NCBI GenBank assembly: GCA_000531095.1
Contig: HG799471.1
Coordinates: 141,295-205,294, forward strand
DNA: 64,000 nt
Reading direction: 5' to 3'
From: Gemmata massiliana
GTDB taxonomy: Bacteria; Planctomycetota; Planctomycetia; Gemmatales; Gemmataceae
Shown here: positions 25,723 to 34,795 of the stretch, one piece after another
Position numbering within the stretch: position 1 is the first letter of the stretch
How the letters are laid out: each line of letters starts with the position of its first letter
The notes under the pieces: generated by a model
The model's input: only the letters and a program-made list of their open reading frames with translations
Databases searched by the model: none
Told to the model about the DNA's origin: nothing
Made by a program: the position numbers and the translations under genes

Positions 25723-28700
25723 ATGTCCGGGACGATTTCCAAGACCGTGACGGGATGGGTGGCCCGGTTGACTGCCTCAAATCCAGAGGCGGAAGCCGAG
25801 TTGCTGCACCGGTACGCCACGACCGGCGATCAGGAGGCGTTCGCCACCCTGACCGAGCGGTTCGCGCCCCTCGTTTGGGGCGTGTGCAGCCGCTCGTTGC
25901 GTCAATCCCAGGACGCCGAAGACGCCTTCCAAGCAACGTTTCTCGCCCTCGCTAAGCAGGCCGACGGCCTGACCGGTCGGGGACCGCTCGCGCCCTGGCT
26001 CCATCAGGTCGCGCGACGGTCGGCCGCACTCGTGTACCGCCAGAACCAGCGACGGCGGGAGGTTTCCGTGGGCGAGACACCCGCCGTTGCAGCACCCGTT
26101 ATTGCCGACCCCGAACTCGTGACCGCGCTCGACGAAGAAATCGGTCGGTTGCCGGAGAAGTACCGGCGCCCGGTCGTTCTGTGCCACTTGCAGCAACAGA
26201 CTTACGCCGAAGCCGCCAAAGCACTCGGGTGCTCGGTCCCGACGATCTGCCGGCGGGTCACGCAGGGGTGCGAACTGCTCCGCGACCGACTGTCGCGTCG
26301 GGGACTGGTTCCGGCCGCGGGGCTGGCGGTGCTGTTCACGGCCCTGATTCAACCGGCTTCGGCGATGCCGGCCGGGTTGGTCGCGCGAACAGTTCAGGCC
26401 GTGGCGAGCGGGTTCGTGGGCGGCTCATCGGTCGTTGCCGACACCGTGCTCGCATCAATGCGGTGGGGGCGCACGGTCAAGTACGTGGTCGTGTTGTCCG
26501 CGATCGCGTTGGCCGGAGCCGTCGGCGCCGGGCTGGCTGCTCGCGCGACCGTTCCGAACGCAGTTTCGCCTGCGATTGAAACGCCCGTCGTCACGCTGAG
26601 TCCGATCGGTCCGCGGCTCGACCGGCTCGGTGACCCGCTCCCGGATGGAGCGGTCGCTCGTATCGGGACGCTTCGGATGCGAGGGGAGGGCGGCGGAGCG
26701 GGTGACGTCGTCTTTCTGCCAGGGGGCAGCACTGTTGCTTCGGTCCACGGCCGCTCGGTCGTTTCGGTCTGGGACATCGACACCGGAAAGGAACTTCACC
26801 GGCTGGCGGCTCCGGTACGCAGTCACCAACTGTCTCTCCATCCGGACGGTCGAGTTCTGGCCGTCTGTGGAACGGACGAAGTGCGGCTGCTGAACGTCGC
26901 GAACCCGGCCGCTGCAACGACGCTGTGGTCGTGGACTTCAAAAGTGGGTACCGGTTGGCGCGTAACGGCAGTGGCGTTCGCTCCGGACGGCCGAACCATA
27001 GCTGTCGGCGACGCAGCATCGAAGGTCGTGCGCCTATTCGACACCGCAACGGGTCGAGAGCTTCAGACACTTACTGGCAGTGTGGTTCACGGGTTGGCGT
27101 TCAGTCCGGACGGGAAGGTGCTAGGCGGTTTGGGTGCGGGCCGCGTGACGAACGGCATCGGTGACGGTTATCGATTGCTGCTGTGGGATCTGGCGACCGG
27201 CCTGCCGCGGAAGACGCCTTCGGCCGCGACCGGTCCCATTCGACGGTTCGCGTTCATCGGCGGAAGCGTGGTTGTCACCGACGCTCGGGGCGAGCGCCAG
27301 GCAAGACTCTTCGACCTGGAAACCGGCCGCGAAACCGGGCACTGGACGGACCGCGGGCTGCATTCGATTCTCGCACCGACCCCGGACGGGACCGCACTCG
27401 CGGAACTGGCTGGCGGCAAGGTCACGGTCCGGGATTCGGTGACGGGCAATGCGGTTCGAGCAAGTGGAGCAATTAGCGAACTGGCGATCGTGGACCGGCA
27501 GGTCGACATCTTCGGCTGGCGGTTCTCGCGCGACGGTCGGTTCTTTGCTGCGGTCGCGCGGGGCGGACAGGTGTGGATCTGGGACGTGGTGGCCGGGCGA
27601 CAAGCCGGGCCACACGGTCGCATCCACGGCGCGGTGCAGTCACTGGCATTCTCGCCGGATGGAGGAACGCTCACCACGCTGCACGGGACAGCGGGGCGAT
27701 CGTGGGCGGTCGGTTCGGGGGTACCGGCCGCCCCGCTCGCCGGGAACGATGAGGGCGAAGTCGCGGCGCGCGAGGTCGTATTCCCGGACGCGACCGGGCC
27801 GACCGTGATTCAGTTCCCGACGCCGGCCGATCGCACGCTGCGGGCCACGACGTGGGATGTGGGGAGCGGGGTCGCGGCCGACCGGGTGCCGATTCCCGCC
27901 GACGTGTGGCAAACCGGCGCGGCGAACGGGGCCGCGTCTCCGGACGGGCGGTGGATCGCGTGGGGCACTCCGACCGTGGTTACGCTTGTCAACCGAGCGA
28001 CTGGACAGGAGGCGCGCCGGTTGATCCCAGCACACACCAACCCCGCCGTTCTCCAGTTCTCGGCCGACGGCGGCACGCTACTCCGGCTTCCGTTCGGTAA
28101 GAACGCGGTCGAGGTGTGGGATACAGAAACCGGGACACACCGGGCCACCGTCCCCCTGCTCCCCAAGTACCGGGACCGTAACTCACTGCACGTCGTCAAG
28201 TTGTCGGCAGACGGGCGGTGGCTGGCATCGGCCGGGAAGGACGCGGACGGCTCCCAATCCCTGATCGTGACCGAGGTGAATACCGAGAAAGGCTACCGAC
28301 TGCCCACTCCTCCGGGAGCAGGACCGCTGCACGCGCTGGCCTTCTCACCCAACGGCCGCCTGCTGGCCGCAGCCGCCGAGGACGGTTCTTTACGGGTGTG
28401 GGATCTGGCAAACGGAAAAGAACTGCGTGCGTACCGGGGGCATAAAGGGCGGGCGCTGGCCGTCCTGTTCTCGCCGGACGGTACCCGGATCGCGTCGGGC
28501 GGGTTCGATGGGACCGGGTTGATCTGGATCGCTCCGACTCCGACCGACGTTCGCACCACACGCAGTACAGACGAAGTGTGGCGCGATCTCACCAGCGTCG
28601 ACCCCGCGGCGGCCCACCGAGCGACGTTCGAGGCAGCCATTCCTGCGATGGTACCGGTGATCGCGCAGCAGCTCCGCACGGAAACCGGCCCGTCCGCAAC

Positions 28701-28836
28701 ACGGGCAGTCGTGGCCCTCGAACGAGTCGGCTCACCAGCCGCCAAAACCGTGCTTGAAGAATTGGCCGCGCGAACCGACGGCAACATCCCAAGTCGAGAC
28801 GCGGCGGCCGCGCTGCGCCGACTCCTTGTGCGATGA
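25723..28836 (+). CDS. ECF sigma factor fused to transmembrane segment and WD40 propeller
   Basis: This is a 1037-residue fusion of the same plan as the protein at 7993-9981. The N-terminal ECF sigma has region 2 (SQDAEDAFQATFLALAKQA) and region 4 (QTYAEAAKALGCSVPTICRR). A hydrophobic helix at about 248-270 (VVVLSAIALAGAVGAGLAA) precedes a long WD40 section of roughly 12 repeats with FSPDGK-type turns. The last clear repeats read VWDLANGKELRAYRGHKGRA and FSPDGTRIASGGFDGTGLIW. A C-terminal HEAT-like tail of about 85 residues (VVALERVGSPAAKTVLEELA) follows. The ATG at 25723 is chosen with GGGAGG about 9 bases upstream; in-frame ATGs at 25633 and 25696 are possible. No anti-sigma gene is next to it. 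Confidence 0.88.
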   Translation: MSGTISKTVTGWVARLTASNPEAEAELLHRYATTGDQEAFATLTERFAPLVWGVCSRSLRQSQDAEDAFQATFLALAKQADGLTGRGPLAPWLHQVARRSAALVYRQNQRRREVSVGETPAVAAPVIADPELVTALDEEIGRLPEKYRRPVVLCHLQQQTYAEAAKALGCSVPTICRRVTQGCELLRDRLSRRGLVPAAGLAVLFTALIQPASAMPAGLVARTVQAVASGFVGGSSVVADTVLASMRWGRTVKYVVVLSAIALAGAVGAGLAARATVPNAVSPAIETPVVTLSPIGPRLDRLGDPLPDGAVARIGTLRMRGEGGGAGDVVFLPGGSTVASVHGRSVVSVWDIDTGKELHRLAAPVRSHQLSLHPDGRVLAVCGTDEVRLLNVANPAAATTLWSWTSKVGTGWRVTAVAFAPDGRTIAVGDAASKVVRLFDTATGRELQTLTGSVVHGLAFSPDGKVLGGLGAGRVTNGIGDGYRLLLWDLATGLPRKTPSAATGPIRRFAFIGGSVVVTDARGERQARLFDLETGRETGHWTDRGLHSILAPTPDGTALAELAGGKVTVRDSVTGNAVRASGAISELAIVDRQVDIFGWRFSRDGRFFAAVARGGQVWIWDVVAGRQAGPHGRIHGAVQSLAFSPDGGTLTTLHGTAGRSWAVGSGVPAAPLAGNDEGEVAAREVVFPDATGPTVIQFPTPADRTLRATTWDVGSGVAADRVPIPADVWQTGAANGAASPDGRWIAWGTPTVVTLVNRATGQEARRLIPAHTNPAVLQFSADGGTLLRLPFGKNAVEVWDTETGTHRATVPLLPKYRDRNSLHVVKLSADGRWLASAGKDADGSQSLIVTEVNTEKGYRLPTPPGAGPLHALAFSPNGRLLAAAAEDGSLRVWDLANGKELRAYRGHKGRALAVLFSPDGTRIASGGFDGTGLIWIAPTPTDVRTTRSTDEVWRDLTSVDPAAAHRATFEAAIPAMVPVIAQQLRTETGPSATRAVVALERVGSPAAKTVLEELAARTDGNIPSRDAAAALRRLLVR

Positions 28837-29027
28837 GAGCAGCAATGACGACGTGTACCGAGAGCACCCACCCCGTGGCCGATTCGTAACCGCGAACGGC
28901 CAGTAGTTGCTGGGTCCGTTTTATCTCCCCGGACCCGGGTTTTAGATCGTTTAGTCCGACGAAGCCTTCCATCCCGGCGGCCACCCGCCCGGGCCTGGGA
29001 ACTATTTATCCTTACGGAGAGGTTGCT

Positions 29028-30011
29028 GTGCCAAAGTTCATTCCGGTCCGCCGCACCCGGCTCTCGTCACCGGGCGCGTTCACGCTGATCGAGTTGCTCG
29101 TCGTGATCGCGATTATCGCGATTCTCATCGGGCTCCTCCTGCCCGCGGTGCAGAAGGTGCGCGAGGCCGCCGCGCGCATCAAGTGCTCCAACAACATGAA
29201 GCAGATCGGGCTCGCGTTCCACAACCACCACTCGGCGATGGAAGGGTTCCCGGTTTCGACAATGCAGAAGACCGTGACCGGGTACTCGGGAACGGTCATC
29301 GTGAACTGGCCGGTGCAGATCCTCCCGTACCTGGAGCAGGAAGCGATCCGCTCCCAGTGGAACTTCGACCGCGGGTACTCCGACGACGTGAACGCCACGC
29401 TCAACAAGAACAAAGTTTCGACGTTCCAGTGCCCGTCGGGTCAGTCGGACCGGCTCGACCCGCTGTACAACACCGGCGCGGCAATGGACTACGCCTCCCC
29501 GTCCCGAATGTCCGCGGTGATGACGAACGCGGCCCCGGCCGGCTACGGCCTCCCCGCCCCGCCGTCCGGCGTGTTCGACGGGTGCCTCGCGAACTCGCAG
29601 GGGATCAACTACAAGGGTGCGCCCAAGTACAACCGGTTGCTCCAGTTCCAGGACGGCTCGTCGAACACGATCATGCTCTACGAACTCACCGCGCGCCCGG
29701 ACTACTACACCGGCCGGTCCGTGTATCTGGCGAACAACCTCGGCGGCATCGGCTGGGCGGCTCAGCAAGCGACTCAACCCCGCGGGACCAACCCGGACGG
29801 CAAATGGACCGGGTTCCCGACGGTCAGCAAGGCGTTCGGGCCGAACATGATTAATGTCAACAACTACATCGGCATGTACTCCCTCCACACCGGCGGGCTG
29901 AACGTGGCCATGTGCGACGGATCGGTGCGCTACTTGCGCGACGGCATTACCGCCCCCGAAATGATGGCCCTCATCACCCGGGCCGGGGGCGACTTCGCCA
30001 CGATCGACTAA
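29028..30011 (+). CDS. DUF1559 domain protein with type IV pilin-like N-terminus
   Basis: This 327-residue paralogue of the protein at 268-1287 has the same prepilin motif ([18 protein letters not shown]) and the [16 protein letters not shown] continuation. It uses a GTG start with GGAGAGG 5 bases upstream. The cleavage residue before FTLIE is Ala in place of the Gly of the other copy, which is unusual for prepilin peptidase substrates and could slow or prevent processing. The C-terminal family motif is present ([19 protein letters not shown]). It lies 190 bp downstream of the ECF/WD40 gene and 102 bp upstream of the thioredoxin-like gene, all on the plus strand. Confidence 0.92.
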   Translation: MPKFIPVRRTRLSSPGAFTLIELLVVIAIIAILIGLLLPAVQKVREAAARIKCSNNMKQIGLAFHNHHSAMEGFPVSTMQKTVTGYSGTVIVNWPVQILPYLEQEAIRSQWNFDRGYSDDVNATLNKNKVSTFQCPSGQSDRLDPLYNTGAAMDYASPSRMSAVMTNAAPAGYGLPAPPSGVFDGCLANSQGINYKGAPKYNRLLQFQDGSSNTIMLYELTARPDYYTGRSVYLANNLGGIGWAAQQATQPRGTNPDGKWTGFPTVSKAFGPNMINVNNYIGMYSLHTGGLNVAMCDGSVRYLRDGITAPEMMALITRAGGDFATID

Positions 30012-30113
30012 CCACCCGTGTATCGAGTTGCGTCTCACTTCCGCGCGGCAGTCACATGACCGCCGCGCCGCGCCCGCCCGTTCTCACACGACCCAAGATT
30101 CCGGGTAACCGAA

Positions 30114-32156
30114 ATGAACTTCACACCGCTTCTGTTGACGGTCGCGCTGACGGCTGCGCCGGGGGACAACCCGGCCGGTACGTTCGACTTCAAGAAACAC
30201 TCGATCGATTTCCAGGTTGCGCGGAGCAAGGCCGCAAGTGCAGCTAAAACTCTGGACGGCGAACAACCGCCGTTCAGCGCTCTGCTCCCGCTGCTCGAAC
30301 GCGAACAGAAGGCACTGGCAGACGCGCCCAATTCGGCTGACGCTACCGCGATTCGGCGACACCTTGCCACGTACTTCGGCCTGTACCCGACCGAGCCCAA
30401 AGCACGCGAACTGCTGGCTAGCACGCTGGCTGACATGACACCGCTCGAAGCCGCGTCCGCTCGCTTGCAAGCGGTGCAGGCGATCGACCGGGCCGTGGGC
30501 AACCCCGTGACCCCGCGTGCCGACGTGCCGAAACTGCTGACCGAGGCCGAAGCGCTGTTAGCCCAGGCTGAAAAAGACATGGCCGGGGCCAACGAGGAAC
30601 AGGCCAAGAAGTTCGCACGCAGAGTGGAATCCGTGCGACACGTCATCAAGAACCTCGTGCCCGGAAAGACGGCCCCGGCCATTGAGTGCCGCGACCTCGC
30701 CGGGAAGCCGGTGAAGCTGAGCGACTACACCGGGAAGGTTGTCGTCCTGGACGTGTGGACCACCGGCTGCATTCCGTGCCGGAAGATGATCCCGCACCAG
30801 CGCGAGATGGTCGCCCGACTCAAGGACCTGCCGTTCGCGCTAGTCAGCGTCAGCTTCGACGCGGAACCAAAGGTCGTGACCGACTTCCTGAAGGACACGC
30901 CGATGCCGTGGGAACACTGGTTCAACGGCCCGGACGGTGGCATGACCGAGGCGTACAAGATCAGTCACTTCCCGACCATTTACGTGATCGACGGCAAGGG
31001 AGTGATTCGGTTCAAAGAGGTTCGCGATAGCCGGTTGGACGAAGCCGTAAATGCGCTGTTGATCGAAGCCGGTGTGCCGGCCGCCAAGTTGAAGGCCCAC
31101 ACCGACGCCGCCCCCGCACCGACCGGGCGCGAGGACCGGCTGAAGGCGCTGCGCGCGGAGTACGCCAAGCAGAACTCGAGCGCAATGCAGTTGCCCCGTA
31201 CCGGCACACCGGAACAGCAAATGAAGGCTTACGAAGCGGCCCTGCCAAAGATGCGCGACTTCGCCCCCCGAGCGCTGGCCATCGCGAATGAGGGGCCGGC
31301 CGATGAGATCGCGCTGGAGGCGCTGGCGTTCATCGCCATGACGGGCCAGGATTCGCCCGAAGGGGCCGACGCATTCCGGCAAATGGCCGAGCGGTTCGCG
31401 ACCGCGCCGGGGGTCGGCAAGTTACTGGACCGGCCGACGATCCAGCGCCCCGCCGTTCGCCCGTTCGCCGAGCGAGTGATTGCCGTTCACCCGGACCGGG
31501 CGACTCGTGCGAAGGCGGCCGTCGTACTCGCCAACAACGCGATCCGCCAGACCGAGCGTGGCGACACCCCCGCAGCCTCGGCCGCAGCGAGTGCCGAAGC
31601 GGAAGCGATCCTGCGGCGAATCATCGAAGACTTCGCCGGGGCCAACCTCGGCGGCCGACTCGGGACCGCCGATGCGTGGGCAAAGTCGATGCTTCCCGAG
31701 GTGGTCGATTTGGCCGTCGGCAAGCCGTTCCCGGACGTCACCGGAGAGGGAATGGACGGCAAGTCGGTCAAGCTGTCCGACTACCGGGGTAAGGTCGTGG
31801 TCTTCGACGTTTGGGCGACGTGGTGCGCACCGTGCAAGGCCATGATCCCGCACGAGCGCGAACTGGTCGCCCGATTGAAGGACAAGCCTTTTGTTCTCCT
31901 GAGCGTGAGCGGGGACAACGAGAAGAAGGTACTGACGGAGTTCCTGAAGACCGCGGACATGCCGTGGGCGCACTGGTGGGGCGGCGGCGACGAGCGGAAG
32001 TTGCTCAAGGCGCTCCACATCCAGCACTACCCGACGATCTTCGTACTGGACCACAAGGGGACGATCCGGTACCGGGGCGTCCGCGGGAAGCAAATGGACG
32101 CCGCAGTCGATGCGTTGTTGAAGGAAATAGAAGCCGGTGCCAAACCGGGCAGCTAA
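30114..32156 (+). CDS. TlpA-like protein with two thioredoxin domains
   Basis: This is a 680-residue exported redox protein. After a short N-terminal hydrophobic stretch (NFTPLLLTVALTAAPG) comes a helical segment to about residue 180. The first TlpA/AhpC-type thioredoxin domain (about 183-320) has the motif CIPC at 219-222. A helical spacer follows (about 330-535), then a second thioredoxin domain (about 540-675) has CAPC at 571-574. Both carry the cis-Pro region FPTIYVID and YPTIFVLD. Such domains reduce or oxidise disulfides outside the cytoplasm, for example in cytochrome c maturation. Duplication inside one chain is uncommon. The signal peptide is short and a lipobox is absent, so soluble or membrane-attached location is uncertain. 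Confidence 0.85.
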   Translation: MNFTPLLLTVALTAAPGDNPAGTFDFKKHSIDFQVARSKAASAAKTLDGEQPPFSALLPLLEREQKALADAPNSADATAIRRHLATYFGLYPTEPKARELLASTLADMTPLEAASARLQAVQAIDRAVGNPVTPRADVPKLLTEAEALLAQAEKDMAGANEEQAKKFARRVESVRHVIKNLVPGKTAPAIECRDLAGKPVKLSDYTGKVVVLDVWTTGCIPCRKMIPHQREMVARLKDLPFALVSVSFDAEPKVVTDFLKDTPMPWEHWFNGPDGGMTEAYKISHFPTIYVIDGKGVIRFKEVRDSRLDEAVNALLIEAGVPAAKLKAHTDAAPAPTGREDRLKALRAEYAKQNSSAMQLPRTGTPEQQMKAYEAALPKMRDFAPRALAIANEGPADEIALEALAFIAMTGQDSPEGADAFRQMAERFATAPGVGKLLDRPTIQRPAVRPFAERVIAVHPDRATRAKAAVVLANNAIRQTERGDTPAASAAASAEAEAILRRIIEDFAGANLGGRLGTADAWAKSMLPEVVDLAVGKPFPDVTGEGMDGKSVKLSDYRGKVVVFDVWATWCAPCKAMIPHERELVARLKDKPFVLLSVSGDNEKKVLTEFLKTADMPWAHWWGGGDERKLLKALHIQHYPTIFVLDHKGTIRYRGVRGKQMDAAVDALLKEIEAGAKPGS

Positions 32157-32227
32157 CGACTTGGGTTCAGAACCCGTTGGTGTGAGCCGACCGGTGTTAA
32201 TGAAAGTGTTCTGACCAAAGCGGAACA

Positions 32228-32297
32228 CGACGGGATCGGGTAGTGGTGGTTGAGACGCTTAATTGAAAGGCGTAACCACCACTACCCAATCCCGTCG
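32228..32297. terminator. Long hairpin between convergent transcripts
   Basis: Arms 32228-32251 and 32274-32297 are 24 bp each and complementary at 23 positions, with a 22-base loop that has a further ACGC/GCGT pairing. The hairpin lies between the 3' end of the thioredoxin gene and the 3' end of tRNA-Leu. It can serve as a bidirectional terminator though it lacks a clear T-run; alternatively it is a dispersed palindromic element. Confidence 0.55.
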
Positions 32298-32318
32298 CAC
32301 TTCACCCGAGTGTTTAGG

Positions 32319-32399
32319 TGGCCAAGGTGGGACTCGAACCCACACGCCTTGCGGCGCTCGATTTTGAATCGAGTGCGTCTGCCATTCCGCCACTTGGCC
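32319..32399 (-). tRNA. tRNA-Leu (anticodon CAA)
   Basis: A complete class II tRNA of 81 nt is read on the minus strand. The acceptor stem is GGCCAAG with CTTGGCC and discriminator A. The D arm is GCGGAATGGCAGACGC. The anticodon stem CTCGA/TCGAG encloses TTCAAAA, giving anticodon CAA for UUG codons. The long variable arm CGCC-GCAA-GGCG is typical of tRNA-Leu, and the T arm is GTGGG-TTCGAGT-CCCAC. The 3' CCA is not encoded (CCT follows), so it must be added after transcription. Confidence 0.96.
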
Positions 32400-32485
32400 G
32401 TGACTCACTCAAAATAGGTGGCGCGCTGGTGAGCAGCAAGTCTCCTCCCCACCCGAAAGTGAACCGCTCAGCACTATTCTTCCGA

Positions 32486-33157
32486 TCACGCGGTCAATTC
32501 CAGCACCACGAGCATCGGCCAATCAACATACTTGGACGCACGCGGATAGCGAGCGGCGAATTCCGTACTGGGAGCGAACTCTTCCACATTCGAGATCGAA
32601 AAGCCGGCCCGGACCGCAGCCATTACAAACGCCGCAACCGAGTGCGGAACGCTCCCCGGCACCACCAGTTCGCCCGAACTCGGATCGGTGAATCGTGCCT
32701 GCGTTCCGCGGAGGAACATGGCAGGGTGCATCGCTGAAATGACCGCCCGACCACCCGGTTTCAGTACGCGCCGCGCTTCTGCAAAGAAGTGATTCAAATC
32801 GCGTAAGTGCTCCAACACCAACCCGCTCACAACCAGATCGAATTCGGCCGTGAACGGGAGTGACGTGCGCAAATCATGGGCGATGAAGGTGATCGCGTCC
32901 GCACCCGGTTTGCGCCGCGCTTCAGCCAGCATACCTTCGGAAAAATCCACTGCGGTAACGACCGCTCCGCGTTCCGCGAGCCACAGCGAGTGGCGCCCGG
33001 TACCGCACCCGAGATCGAGCACGCGCAGGCCACGCACCTCACCCACTACGGCCCGCACAACGGGCTCTTCAAGCCCCTGAAGCGGGTTCCCGTCGTGGTC
33101 GTAGACTTCTGCCCAGCGATCATATCCCGTTTGTACCGATGAAATTGCGTCCGTCAT
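32486..33157 (-). CDS. Class I SAM-dependent methyltransferase
   Basis: The 223-residue protein shows the Rossmann methyltransferase motifs: motif I VLDLGCGTGRHS (about residue 46-57), acidic end of strand 2 VTAVDFSEGML, motif post-I IAHDL, and motif III region RRVLKPGGRAVISAMHP. The UbiE/Methyltransf_11 group is the best fit and the substrate is unknown. The ATG at 33157 has GGAGAG 5 bases upstream; a longer in-frame start would overlap the upstream gene. It follows fhcC by 19 bp, so the two are probably translated from one message. A role in C1 metabolism is only suggested by this neighbour. Confidence 0.85.
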   Translation of the reverse strand: MTDAISSVQTGYDRWAEVYDHDGNPLQGLEEPVVRAVVGEVRGLRVLDLGCGTGRHSLWLAERGAVVTAVDFSEGMLAEARRKPGADAITFIAHDLRTSLPFTAEFDLVVSGLVLEHLRDLNHFFAEARRVLKPGGRAVISAMHPAMFLRGTQARFTDPSSGELVVPGSVPHSVAAFVMAAVRAGFSISNVEEFAPSTEFAARYPRASKYVDWPMLVVLELTA

Positions 33158-33176
33158 GTCGCTCTCCGAGCCGGCG

Positions 33177-33986
33177 CTACCTTCCGACAAGCACCTCACC
33201 GTTTCCGCCAGTAAGGAGGTCGCCCCGGAAGCAGCGCACTGTTCCGACACCGAACGCGGGCGGAAAGTTCACTCCCATCTCTCGGAGGTCACGGAGGTAC
33301 AGTGGCAGAAAAGACGGTTTGTAATCGCACGAGAAGCGGAACGACGGCGGCAAGAGCGGTTCGCGCGTCGCGAGAATGGTGCCGCGTTTCATACCGGCCC
33401 CGCAGCGCTCGCCGACGTCGCCGAGCAGCACGAGCGTCCCCGCGATCATGGACGCACCCGCGAACTTACCACACACGCCCTCCACGACGATCGATCCGCG
33501 GCGCATGAGTAACCCGAGCTCGTCACCGACCGAACCGCGAACGTGGATCGTTCCACCCGTCATCCCGCGGCGCGACCCACGGTACGTGGCCCCCACCTGA
33601 TCGCCCGCTTCACCACGGACTTCGATCGAGCCGCCCCTCATCTCCGCGCCGAGCCAGTCCGCAGCGCCCGCGTCGAGAATCAGAGAGCCACCGCTCATTT
33701 GCGCGCCCGCGTGTAACCCGACCCGTCCTTCTGCAAAAACTCTCCCGCGCGTCATCCCGGCCCCGATGTACTTCACGTTCCGCGTATCACCCGAGAAGTG
33801 CAAATCCGCCATTCGGTACGGGTCGGGAATCACCTCGAAGAACTCGCCGAGCGGTTCCGAACGATTTCCGTGCTGGACCGGCAGTTTCGCCACTTCCAGA
33901 ACCGACAGTCCCGCAACCTTATCTGGGGTAATGCCCTCGAGTTCGAGGGGAATAGCGGAAGGCGCGCGAAGCGTGAGTCTGAACAT
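33177..33986 (-). CDS. fhcC: Formylmethanofuran dehydrogenase subunit C homologue
   Basis: This 269-residue protein belongs to the FwdC/FmdC/FhcC family, part of the formyltransferase/hydrolase complex that releases formate from formyl-methanofuran analogues in H4MPT-linked formaldehyde oxidation, a pathway conserved in many planctomycetes. Tandem right-handed helix repeats of the form GAxMxxGxIxVxG dominate residues 70-220 (IGAGMTRGRVFAEG, LGAEMRGGSIEVRG, MTGGTIHVRG). The C-terminal block has RDLREMGVNFP. The genes for subunits A, B and D are not in the window, so the cluster is split or elsewhere. The ATG at 33986 (MFRLTLRAP) matches the family start. A MITE-like repeat lies directly upstream. 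Confidence 0.88.
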   Translation of the reverse strand: MFRLTLRAPSAIPLELEGITPDKVAGLSVLEVAKLPVQHGNRSEPLGEFFEVIPDPYRMADLHFSGDTRNVKYIGAGMTRGRVFAEGRVGLHAGAQMSGGSLILDAGAADWLGAEMRGGSIEVRGEAGDQVGATYRGSRRGMTGGTIHVRGSVGDELGLLMRRGSIVVEGVCGKFAGASMIAGTLVLLGDVGERCGAGMKRGTILATREPLLPPSFRFSCDYKPSFLPLYLRDLREMGVNFPPAFGVGTVRCFRGDLLTGGNGEVLVGR

Positions 33987-34025
33987 GAAGAGGTCCGCAC
34001 AACCCGATGAGACAGACAAAATTCG

Positions 34026-34165
34026 CCGCGGATGAACGCAGAGAATCGCAGATCAGAATCGGACCTGACGGCGTTCTCAATTCAAATCCTGTTTATCCCG
34101 TTAATCCTGTCAAAAGCTCTTCTCTGCCCTTTGCTTGAATCCGCATTCTCTGTGTTCATCCGTGG
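34026..34165. repeat. MITE-like element with 21-bp terminal inverted repeats
   Basis: Arms at 34026-34046 and 34145-34165 are 21 bp long and complementary at 19 positions (CCGCGGATGAACGCAGAGAA type). The interior holds ATCCTGTTTATCCCGTTAAT at 34086-34105. I recall closely similar ATCCTGTTTATCC-type units as dispersed repeats in many bacterial genomes. It sits between the small membrane protein gene and fhcC. There is no transposase gene inside. Confidence 0.7.
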
Positions 34166-34180
34166 CCGATTCGCGGTCCG

Positions 34181-34768
34181 TTACGGGAAGTTGGGGATCG
34201 AGAATACCTTGGTGCGATCGATGAACTCGAACGCCTTGAGTGCGGTCAACTTAAATGAGCCATCCGACTGTTTACCGAACGTCGCCCGCATGTAAACCGG
34301 AACCGTTTTCCCTTCGGCCTCGGCCTTGGCGATGAATCCGAGTTCGATCGTGTTATCGTCGATTACTTTCACGTCGTCACGAGAAAAGCCCGATACGGTC
34401 ACCGCTACCTGGAACTGCCGGAGCATTCCCCAAAATGCGGACTTCTTGAGTTCGTCCCGCGTTGCGACTTTCGTCTGGTTCGTATCCGTCTGCACGCTCA
34501 CTTTGTCAGCGACCTGCTTGACGAATGTGTCCGGGTTCTTCGCGTTCGCGGCCGCACCCATTTCCGTGAGCCGGCGCACCGCCTCCTCGCGCGGGCTGTC
34601 GTACAGCCTGTCAATCAGGAGCACGAGTAGCAGGAGAAGCGCCGCGATCCCAAACGGTATCGCGGATTTGCGGTCCTGCCGCTTGGCCGCGATTGCGCCC
34701 GTCACAGCGAGTGCGACAGCGAGGATGAGGTACAAAACGGGCGGGGGGTCACTGAGAATTGAGGGCAT
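34181..34768 (-). CDS. Small membrane protein with C-terminal soluble domain, function unknown
   Basis: The 195-residue product has two transmembrane helices near the N-terminus (VLYLILAVALAVTGAIAA and FGIAALLLLLVLLIDRLY), then a soluble domain of about 130 residues with a helix-helix-strand pattern that may be NTF2-like (a typical line is FTVKQ-like FVKQVADKV, then strands VAVTVSGFSRDDVKV and TIELGFIAKAEA). ATG 34768 is chosen over the GTG at 34789, which has no ribosome site. It lies between enolase and fhcC on the same strand, but a long hairpin and a repeat isolate it. I do not recognise the family. Confidence 0.65.
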   Translation of the reverse strand: MPSILSDPPPVLYLILAVALAVTGAIAAKRQDRKSAIPFGIAALLLLLVLLIDRLYDSPREEAVRRLTEMGAAANAKNPDTFVKQVADKVSVQTDTNQTKVATRDELKKSAFWGMLRQFQVAVTVSGFSRDDVKVIDDNTIELGFIAKAEAEGKTVPVYMRATFGKQSDGSFKLTALKAFEFIDRTKVFSIPNFP

Positions 34769-34795
34769 GGTCTCACCGACAAAGGTCACAAGGGC

